A stretch of DNA of 16,420 bases from Myxococcota bacterium. Its GTDB lineage: Bacteria; Myxococcota; Polyangia; GCA-2747355; JAKLHH01. Positions 6,899-13,120 of this stretch are shown here, one piece after another. The stretch covers positions 1 to 16,420 of the forward strand of contig JAKLHH010000039.1 in the NCBI GenBank assembly GCA_022710245.1, written 5' to 3'. The notes beneath the pieces are model-generated. The model did not search any database and was not told the DNA's origin. It worked only from the letters and a program-made list of their open reading frames with translations. The number at the start of each line of letters is the position of its first letter. The stretch's first letter is position 1. The position numbers and the translations under genes are program-made.

Positions 6899-6925
6899 CG
6901 GTACAAAGTCAGGTCGAAGTGGCCG

Positions 6926-7396
6926 TCAGTCCTTCGGCAGCGGCGTCGCCGTGCCCAGCGTGACCGCCTTGCCCGCCCGGTGCAGGCTCTGGATCTGGCT
7001 GACCCAGACGACGTGCTTGATCGTGCCCACCTGGATCACGTAGAAGCGGCCGCCGCCCTCCTCGACGACGGCGCCGTGGAGGACGACGCCGTTCTTCTGC
7101 AGGATCTGATCGCCGGTGCCGAGGCTGCTCGCGCCGTCAGCTGACCTCCACTTGACCTTGGAGACCTCCGCCTTCATCACGGCGCGCTGCTCGCCGTGGC
7201 GCGAGAGGACATAGTAGTCGTCGTTCTGCGCCAGCACCCGGCAGGCGATCTTGGTGCCCGAGACGAGCACCACCAGATCGGTCTTCGCCGGTGGGCACTT
7301 GGGGCAGACGTTGGAGACCTCGCTGAACGGGGTGAAGCCGAGGAGCGGGAGCGAGAGCGGCAGCGCGAGGAGCAGCCACCAGCGTGCGCGGGCCAT
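6926..7396 (-). CDS. Small secreted protein with two beta-rich repeats and a CPKC motif
   Basis: The 156-residue protein opens with Arg residues and a hydrophobic signal segment (WWLLLALPLSLPLLGF, 6-21), so it is probably exported. A CPKC pair (31-34) follows. Two similar units then appear, residues about 41-83 (LVVLVSGTKIACRVL...YYVLSRHG...VSKVKW) and 97-138 (QILQKNGVVLHGAVV...FYVIQVG...VSQIQSL). Both follow the pattern 'L..G..i.g.V......yyv......k....VS.i', a small SH3-like beta unit common in secreted proteins of unknown role. The ATG at 7396 is used because GGAGG lies about 6 bases upstream and the signal peptide then sits at the N-terminus; an upstream extension to 7471 lacks both. It diverges from the Cys-rich lipoprotein gene across 95 bp. 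No enzymatic function can be assigned. Confidence 0.75.
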   Translation of the reverse strand: MARARWWLLLALPLSLPLLGFTPFSEVSNVCPKCPPAKTDLVVLVSGTKIACRVLAQNDDYYVLSRHGEQRAVMKAEVSKVKWRSADGASSLGTGDQILQKNGVVLHGAVVEEGGGRFYVIQVGTIKHVVWVSQIQSLHRAGKAVTLGTATPLPKD

Positions 7397-7403
7397 GAGC
7401 ACC

Positions 7404-7426
7404 TCCGGGCGCCATGATAACCCGGA
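7404..7426. promoter_or_regulatory. Short inverted repeat in divergent spacer
   Basis: TCCGGG (7404-7409) and CCCGGA (7421-7426) are inverted repeats separated by 11 bp, between two divergent envelope-protein genes. The left arm overlaps the ribosome site of the minus-strand gene. It could be a regulator site or an RNA hairpin in that leader; the short arms make chance quite possible. Confidence 0.2.
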
Positions 7427-7477
7427 GACCAGCTCCGAGTCGAACGGCAGATCCTCGCGGAGGGACAGCACCAGCGG

Positions 7478-7483
7478 TACAAT
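7478..7483 (+). promoter_or_regulatory. -10 element candidate for the Cys-rich lipoprotein gene
   Basis: TACAAT matches the sigma70 -10 consensus at five of six positions, but no good -35 is found 16-18 bp upstream. Transcription would begin around 7490, at or next to the ATG at 7492. That would give a leaderless message, or one whose purine run AGGGGAG (7485-7491) serves a start a few codons downstream. Confidence 0.35.
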
Positions 7484-7491
7484 CAGGGGAG

Positions 7492-8529
7492 ATGTATCGG
7501 TTGTATCGGGTGCTCTCCCTGCTCGCCCTGCTCGACCTCGGCGGTTGCGTGCGCTGGTTGCAGGTGGCCCCGGAGGACGCCGGGCCCTCCGATCTCGACT
7601 CCGCGGGGGGCGCGGTCGACGCGAGACCCGACCTGAGCCCCGACCTCGGCCCCGCGGCGCTCAACGAGGCGTGCAACCCGCGCCCGTGCGCGGCGGGGCT
7701 CGTCTGCACCGGCGCGGGCGAGACCTGGTTCTGCCGCTCGGGCTGCAGGTACGACGCCGGTGTCTGCGCGGACGGCCAGAGCTGCGGGCGGCCGATCATC
7801 GCCGGGGTCACCGAGCCGACCGCGCCGCGCGCCTGCCTCGCCAGCGGCTGGGCGACGAAGTTCGGGAGCTGCGCCGAGCTCCCCTGCCCGGACAAGATGT
7901 ACTGCATCAAGGCAGACCAGGCGCGGTACTGCTTCCCGCGCTGCGCGCTGGACGCCGACTGCGCGAGCGGCGAGCTCTGCACCGCGGTGGTGCAGGGCGC
8001 GAAGCTCTGCATGAAGGTCTGCACGGCGGCCTCGCCGGCGTGCCCGACCGACTTCACCTGCGCCGGCGTCGGCCCCTACCCGACGGATCTCTGTGCGCCG
8101 GTCACGGTGGCCGCGCCCGGCGCGCCCTGCGACAGCCACCCCTGCCCGGCGGGCCAGCGCTGCAACGGTCCCCTCGACCAGCCTCACTACTGCTACCCCA
8201 CCTGTCCGCAGGGGACCTGCGCGGGAGCGACCGAGGTCTGCGCGGACCTCGGCAGCGGCCACCTCCTCTGCTATCGCGCCTGCGGCCTCTTCACCGGCGG
8301 CTGCGCCGGCTACGAGGTCTGTCTGCCGAACCCGCTCCTCTCGAAGACGCACTGCGCCCCCGGGAGCGGCACGACCGGGGACTGCACGAACGCCCACTGC
8401 GTGAGCAGCATGCTCTGCGTCGACCACGTCTGCCGCCCGGCCTGCGACCAGGCGCACCCGTGCGCGTCCGGCACCTGCACCGGGACGAACTACGAGGGGA
8501 AGGCGCTGCCCTGGAGCAGCTGCAAGTAG
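7492..8529 (+). CDS. Cys-rich modular lipoprotein
   Basis: The 345-residue protein has a lipoprotein signal (MYRLYRVLSLLALLDLGGC, lipobox LGGC, C19), an acidic Ala/Pro/Asp linker (25-58) and four Cys-dense modules (about 61-115, 127-201, 213-288 and 298-344). Each runs roughly as 'C...PCxxGxxC.....xYCxPxC....C..GexC......C'. I count 41 cysteines, about one residue in eight, probably forming disulfides outside the cytoplasm. This architecture is common among outer-surface lipoproteins of Myxococcota and their relatives, where function is generally unknown. The ATG at 7492 directly abuts AGGGGAG, closer than a normal Shine-Dalgarno; a TTG at 7501 (codon 4) would have ideal spacing and still leave a working signal peptide, so the start could be either. 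It is convergent with the asparagine synthetase gene; the 81-bp gap shows no clear terminator. Confidence 0.8.
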   Translation: MYRLYRVLSLLALLDLGGCVRWLQVAPEDAGPSDLDSAGGAVDARPDLSPDLGPAALNEACNPRPCAAGLVCTGAGETWFCRSGCRYDAGVCADGQSCGRPIIAGVTEPTAPRACLASGWATKFGSCAELPCPDKMYCIKADQARYCFPRCALDADCASGELCTAVVQGAKLCMKVCTAASPACPTDFTCAGVGPYPTDLCAPVTVAAPGAPCDSHPCPAGQRCNGPLDQPHYCYPTCPQGTCAGATEVCADLGSGHLLCYRACGLFTGGCAGYEVCLPNPLLSKTHCAPGSGTTGDCTNAHCVSSMLCVDHVCRPACDQAHPCASGTCTGTNYEGKALPWSSCK

Positions 8530-8610
8530 GCGCTCACTCCCGCCCCAGCCGCTTCATCACCGGACCTCCGGCTGAGGCGAGGCCAAAGAGGGACCCACTG
8601 ATCGCTGGCG

Positions 8611-10623
8611 TCAGCCACGATCAGCGTCGACCTCGAACGTATACGAGTGCACGAGCCGCTCCGGCACCGGGCCGAGCGGGCCCTTGCCCTCGATCAGCTG
8701 CCGGTGCAGCAGCTGTGTGCTGAGCACGCCGAGCACCGCCATGTTGTCCGCGTTCGACGGCGTCTTCTCCCGCGAGCGGCGCACCTTCTCCAGCAGCCGC
8801 TGCACGCCCACCGGCTCGAAGACCCCCGCGGCGGCCACCGCCTCCGGCGCGGTCACCTCGTCGACCCAGTCCGCCGGCGCCTCCTGGACGAAGCTCTGCG
8901 CGTCGGGCGCGCGGTAGGGCTGCTTGGCGCGCTTCAGGATCGACGCCGGCACCAGGTCGCGGGCGGCGCGCTTGAGCACGTGCTTCTCGTCGAGGACGCG
9001 GAGCTTCACCTCGGGCGGGAGCGAGTTGGCGAGCTCCATCACGTCGACGTCGAGGAAGGGGAAGCGCCCCTCGACCGAGTTCCCCATCAGCATGCGATCG
9101 CCCTGCGAGGAGAGCAGGTAGCCGGAGAGGAGCGTGGCGATCTCCAGGTACTGCGCCTTGCCCAGCGGCTCGTAGCCGCGCACCTCCGGCGGGAGCGCCG
9201 CGACCAGGTCGGCGGCCGCGTCGAAGCCGCCGAGGCGCGCGCGCAGGTCGCCGCTGAAGAGCCGCTGCAGGCTCGCGGCCGAGTCCCAGCGCGGGAGGTG
9301 CGAGAAGTGCGGCTCGCCGATCAGCTCGGCGCCCTTGCCAAAGAAGCTCTTCTGCAGCGCCTGCGCCTGCGCCGGCGAGCGCGAGAGCCACGGGTAGAGC
9401 CGCTCGAGGAGCCGGGCGCGGAAGGGCGAGCCGGCCCGCCGCAGCCAGAAGCGCCGCACCTTGTTCTCGCGGAACAGATCGTAGCCGGCGAGGAACTCGT
9501 CGGAGCCCTCGCCGGTGAGCACCACCTTGTAGCCGCTCCGCCGGACCAGCGCCGAGAGCGCGAAGAGCGGCGCTGGCGCCGCGCGCAGGATCGGCGCCTC
9601 GCCGAACCAGATCACCTCGGGGAAGACCCGGCGGATCTCCTTGTAGCCCACCTCGACGCTGGTGTGCTCGGTGCCGAGCCGCCGGACCATCTCCTCCTGG
9701 TAGCCGCCCTCGTCGAAGTCGCGGTCCTCGAAGCGCACCGAGAAGGTGCGCAGCGGGCCAGAGTGAAAGCGCCGCACCAGCGCGCCGATCACCGAGGAGT
9801 CGATCCCGCCCGAGAGGTAGACGCCGACCGGCACGTCGGCGCGGGTCATGCGGAGGCGCGTCGACTCCTCCAGGCGGTCGCGCAGCTGGCCCGCGAGCTC
9901 CTCGGTCCGCGCCTCGCCCGCGTGCGAGAAGGGGCGGTCCTCGGCGAGGAAGCGAGGGCGCCAGCGCACCTCCTCCCTGAGCTTGCCGTCCTCGACGGTG
10001 ATCACCGCGCCCGGCCGCACCTGGCGGATCCCGGCGAGGGGCGTCCGCGGCGCGACGGGCGCCCAGAACGTGAACACCTGGGCCAGCCCCTCGGCGTCAA
10101 AGCCGCGCGGCGCCGCCGGGTCCTGCAGGATCGACTTCATCTCCGAGGCGAAGAGGAGGCGGTGGCCCACCTCCGCGTAGTAGAGCGGGCGCACGCCGAC
10201 GCGATCCCGCGCGAGCACCAGCCGGCGCCGCGGGCGATCCCAGATCGCGAACGCCCACTGCCCGTTGAAGCGGTCGACGCAGGCCTCCCCCCACTCCTCG
10301 TAGCCGTGCAGGATCACCTCGGTGTCGCACTTGGTGCGGAAGCGGTGGCCCTTCGCTCGCAGCTCCTCGGCCAGCTCGACGTAGTTGAAGATCTCCCCGT
10401 TGAAGACGATCCAGATCGAGTCGTCCTCGTTGGCCATCGGCTGCGAGCCGCCGGAGAGGTCGATGATCGACAGGCGCGTCTGTCCGAGGGCCACCCAGCG
10501 GTCGCGGTAGCCGCCGTTCTCGTCCGGCCCGCGGTGCGCGAGCGCGCCGACCATGCGGCGGAGCAGCCCGGCGTCCGGGGGTGGGGCTTCGTGGAGGTTC
10601 AAGGCTCCGCAGATTCCGCACAT
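8611..10623 (-). CDS. asnB: Asparagine synthetase (glutamine-hydrolysing)
   Basis: The 670-residue enzyme makes asparagine from aspartate, glutamine and ATP in the cytosol (EC 6.3.5.4). The N-terminal class II glutaminase begins MCGICG, where Cys2 becomes the nucleophile after Met removal, and has RGPDE (31-35) and FNGEIFN (74-80). The C-terminal synthetase has the ATP-binding SGGIDSS loop (271-277), TGEGSDE (370-376) and VEGRFPFLD (517-525). The start at 10623 is fixed by the need for MCGICG; the frame is open further upstream but lacks homology. GGAG lies 9 bases before the ATG. Length and domain order are normal for the larger AsnB type, which also includes enzymes that amidate other acids in secondary metabolism, so asparagine is the likely but not proven product. 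No biosynthetic cluster surrounds it. It diverges from the signalling operon starting at 10772. Confidence 0.92.
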   Translation of the reverse strand: MCGICGALNLHEAPPPDAGLLRRMVGALAHRGPDENGGYRDRWVALGQTRLSIIDLSGGSQPMANEDDSIWIVFNGEIFNYVELAEELRAKGHRFRTKCDTEVILHGYEEWGEACVDRFNGQWAFAIWDRPRRRLVLARDRVGVRPLYYAEVGHRLLFASEMKSILQDPAAPRGFDAEGLAQVFTFWAPVAPRTPLAGIRQVRPGAVITVEDGKLREEVRWRPRFLAEDRPFSHAGEARTEELAGQLRDRLEESTRLRMTRADVPVGVYLSGGIDSSVIGALVRRFHSGPLRTFSVRFEDRDFDEGGYQEEMVRRLGTEHTSVEVGYKEIRRVFPEVIWFGEAPILRAAPAPLFALSALVRRSGYKVVLTGEGSDEFLAGYDLFRENKVRRFWLRRAGSPFRARLLERLYPWLSRSPAQAQALQKSFFGKGAELIGEPHFSHLPRWDSAASLQRLFSGDLRARLGGFDAAADLVAALPPEVRGYEPLGKAQYLEIATLLSGYLLSSQGDRMLMGNSVEGRFPFLDVDVMELANSLPPEVKLRVLDEKHVLKRAARDLVPASILKRAKQPYRAPDAQSFVQEAPADWVDEVTAPEAVAAAGVFEPVGVQRLLEKVRRSREKTPSNADNMAVLGVLSTQLLHRQLIEGKGPLGPVPERLVHSYTFEVDADRG

Positions 10624-10729
10624 CGGGAGTTGCTCCGGGGGGTGGTCCGTGCCCGAGCTTACAGCCCTCGCCGGCCGGCAACAAGCAGCGCTCCAGTTCC
10701 GCGCCGAGCCGCCGATGGTAGTTTGTGGG

Positions 10730-10748
10730 GCCCCTGGGCACCCGGGGC
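10730..10748. repeat. Hairpin upstream of the sensor-kinase operon
   Basis: GCCCC (10730-10734) pairs with GGGGC (10744-10748). After one T/C mismatch, GG pairs with CC around a 3-nt loop. It lies 23 bp before the ATG at 10772 in the 148-bp divergent spacer, so it could be in the operon leader. There is no T tract, and I found no convincing -35/-10 pair for either divergent gene. Confidence 0.3.
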
Positions 10749-10771
10749 GCAGCCGTGCGAGGATGGGCGCG

Positions 10772-13117
10772 ATGGAGCGCACCACGACAGCCGAGGACCT
10801 GCCGCGGCGGGACTTGCCGGATCAGCCCGAGGTGCTGGAGGCGATCCGACGGGTCCAGGGGCTCTACATCGACGAGGGGCGTCCGGAGCACGCCTACGCG
10901 GCCGCGCTGGAGGTCCTCCTCGAGCTCTCCGGCAGCGCGCTCGGCTTCCTCGACGAGGTCGGCCGGGACGAGCAGGGGCTCTACAAGGTGAACCTGGTCG
11001 TCGCGGGCTTCCAGGGGCGGCCGGGGCGCGCCCCCGAGCCGGTCGCCAGGATCTTCCGCGAGCTCGACACCCTGGCCGGTCGCCCCGCGCTGACCGGGGA
11101 GGTCGTGATCGCGAACGACGCGGCGAGCGATCCGCTGGTCGCCGCGCTGCCCGCCTGGCACCCGCGCCTGCACACCTTCCTCGGGCTGCCCATGCGCGCC
11201 GGGGGCGAGCTGGTCGGCGTCGCCGGGCTCGCCAACCGCGCCGGCGGCTACGACGCTGCCCTCGCCGCGCGCCTGGAGCCGCTGGTCAGCGCCTGCGCGG
11301 CGATCCTGGTCGCCGCGCGGGCGCGCCGGCGCGAGCGCGAGGCGGCGGCGCGGCTGGCGCAGAGCGAGGCGAGCGCGAGGGCCGTGATGAACGCCTGCAC
11401 CACCTCCATCGCGCTCCTCGGTCGCGACGGGGTCGTCCTCGACAGCAACCCGGCGCACGCGGCCCGCTACGGCCTCGACCGCGAGGCGCTCCTCGGCCGC
11501 TGCGTCTTCGACCTGATGCCCCCGGAGGTGGCCGAGCGGCGCCGCGCGCTGGTCACCGAGGTCTTCACCTGCGGGGAGGCGCGAAGCGCCGAGGACGAGC
11601 GCGCGGGCCGCTGGAACGCCTACGTCCTCTACCCGGCGCGAGATCCGGCGGGCGTGGTGCAGGCGGTCGTCCTGCACGCCGAGGACATCACCGAGCGCAA
11701 GCGCGCCGAGGCGGCGCTCCGCGAGAGCGAGGCCCGCTTTCGCGCCATCGCCCTCTACACGGTGGACTGGGAGAGCTGGTTCGGCCCGGACGGCAAGCTG
11801 CGCTGGGTCAACCCAGGGGTGGAGCAAGTGACCGGCTACACGGTGGGCGAGTGTCACGCCATGCCCGACTTTCCGCTCCCGCTCATCGCCGAGGAGGACC
11901 GAGCCCACGTGGCGCGGGCGATCCAGGTGGCCGGCCGCGGGGTGCGCGGCGACGACGCCGAGATGTGCTTCGTGCGCAAGGACGGTGAGCGGCGCTGGGG
12001 GTCCGTCTCCTGGCAGGCGATCTTCGACGACGAGGGCCACTCGCTCGGCCACCGCTCCAGCGTCCGCGACATCACCGAGCGCAAGCGCGCCGAGGCGGCG
12101 CTGAGGGAGAGCGAGGCCCGCTTCCGGGCTCTCGCGGCCACCGCGCCGGTCGGCATCTACGTCACCGATCCGCGAGGCGACTGCGTCTACATCAACTCCT
12201 GCTGGAGCGACCAGACCGGGCTCACCCTGGAGCAGGCCCGTGGCACCGGCTGGATGCAGGCGCTCCACGAGGAGGATCGGGAGACGATCGGGGAGCGCTG
12301 GTACCGGGCTGCGCAGAGCGATGGGGCCTGGGGCTTCGAGTACCGCTTCCGCCGCCCCGACGGCCGCGTGACGTGGGTGCACGGCCGGGCCGCGGCGATC
12401 CGCGATGGCGGCGACCTGGTCGGGCACGTGGGGATCAACGTGGAGATCACCGAGCGCAAGGCCGCCGAGGCCGCGCTCGCCGCGTCGCTGGCCGAGAAGG
12501 AGGTGCTCCTGCGCGAGGTGCACCACCGGGTGAAGAACAACCTCGCCGCCATCATCGGGCTCCTCGACCTGCAGCGGCAGGATCTGATGAGCGGACCCGC
12601 GGGCGCCGCGCTCGGCAGCCTCGCGGGCCGCATCCGCGCGATGGCGCTGGTCCACGAGCGGCTCTATCGCGCCGAGAGCCTGGCCCGGATCAGCTTCCCG
12701 GAGTACCTGAGCGCGCTGCTCTCGCACCTCCGCACCGCGCTCGCTGGCCGCTCGGGCCCTCGCTGCGAGGTGGCCGCCGAGGGCGTCGAGCTCAGCCTCG
12801 AGCACGCCGTGCCCGTCGGGATGATCGTCAACGAGCTCGTCACCAACGCCCTCAAGTACGCCTTCCCCTCGGGCGCGGCCCCGCACGGGCCGCCGGAGGT
12901 CCGGGTCTCCATCGCGGCCTCGGACGGCGCCTGCCAGCTCGCCGTCGCCGACAACGGCGTCGGACTGCCGGAGGGGGTGGAGCTGACCAACGCGCGCTCG
13001 CTGGGGCTGCGCCTCGTACGCATGCTCGGCGTGCACCAGCTCGCTGGCGATCTCCGGGTCGACCGTACGAGAGGCACCCGCGTGGAGCTCACCTTCCCCC
13101 TGCGACGGAGCACCTGA
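10772..13117 (+). CDS. GAF-PAS-PAS-PAS sensor histidine kinase, HisKA_2 type
   Basis: The 781-residue protein has no membrane segment and is probably a cytosolic sensor. Its order is GAF (about 20-182, with FLGLPMRAGGELVGVAGLANR), PAS1 (198-307), PAS2 (319-435), PAS3 (446-560), HisKA_2 (about 577-655) and HATPase_c (about 675-776). Each PAS ends in an ITERK linker helix. The kinase motif is LLREVHHRVKNNLAAIIGLL, with H585 the expected phosphorylated residue; N692 lies in NELVTNALKYAF and the ATP lid has DNGVGLP (727-733). Kinases of this family usually pass phosphate to response regulators without DNA-binding domains. The ATG at 10772 is preferred over 10763 because GAGG (10758-10761) is then well spaced. 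The gene downstream begins 3 bp after the stop with a receiver domain, a likely partner. GAF and PAS ligands cannot be told from the sequence. Confidence 0.9.
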   Translation: MERTTTAEDLPRRDLPDQPEVLEAIRRVQGLYIDEGRPEHAYAAALEVLLELSGSALGFLDEVGRDEQGLYKVNLVVAGFQGRPGRAPEPVARIFRELDTLAGRPALTGEVVIANDAASDPLVAALPAWHPRLHTFLGLPMRAGGELVGVAGLANRAGGYDAALAARLEPLVSACAAILVAARARRREREAAARLAQSEASARAVMNACTTSIALLGRDGVVLDSNPAHAARYGLDREALLGRCVFDLMPPEVAERRRALVTEVFTCGEARSAEDERAGRWNAYVLYPARDPAGVVQAVVLHAEDITERKRAEAALRESEARFRAIALYTVDWESWFGPDGKLRWVNPGVEQVTGYTVGECHAMPDFPLPLIAEEDRAHVARAIQVAGRGVRGDDAEMCFVRKDGERRWGSVSWQAIFDDEGHSLGHRSSVRDITERKRAEAALRESEARFRALAATAPVGIYVTDPRGDCVYINSCWSDQTGLTLEQARGTGWMQALHEEDRETIGERWYRAAQSDGAWGFEYRFRRPDGRVTWVHGRAAAIRDGGDLVGHVGINVEITERKAAEAALAASLAEKEVLLREVHHRVKNNLAAIIGLLDLQRQDLMSGPAGAALGSLAGRIRAMALVHERLYRAESLARISFPEYLSALLSHLRTALAGRSGPRCEVAAEGVELSLEHAVPVGMIVNELVTNALKYAFPSGAAPHGPPEVRVSIAASDGACQLAVADNGVGLPEGVELTNARSLGLRLVRMLGVHQLAGDLRVDRTRGTRVELTFPLRRST
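11684..11718 (+). repeat. Direct repeat of PAS linker (second copy 12068-12102)
   Basis: A 35-bp stretch encoding the DITERKRAEAAL linker is identical at 11684-11718 and 12068-12102, and 17 more bases encoding ESEARF match shortly downstream. The repeat period matches one PAS module. This suggests PAS2 arose by fairly recent internal duplication or gene conversion, and it is a place where recombination could remove or add a PAS domain. Confidence 0.7.
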
Positions 13118-13120
13118 CCG

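Noticed and set aside
6417..6925. tRNA, tmRNA, RNase P RNA or group II intron
   Set aside because: No T-loop, CCA end, conserved RNase P core or domain V signature was found.
6324..6963. Plus-strand frames of 161-184 codons in the hairpin-rich region
   Set aside because: There is no ribosome site or recognisable family, third positions are not biased consistently, and several overlapping frames are equally open.
10624..10771. Weak -35/-10 pairs in the divergent asnB/kinase spacer, such as TTGTTG with TAAGCT on the minus strand
   Set aside because: Each box matches the consensus at only about three of six positions, which is not better than chance.
8647..11988. A 1113-codon open frame on the plus strand
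   Set aside because: It is antisense to asnB and then out of frame inside the first kinase; no domain is recognisable.
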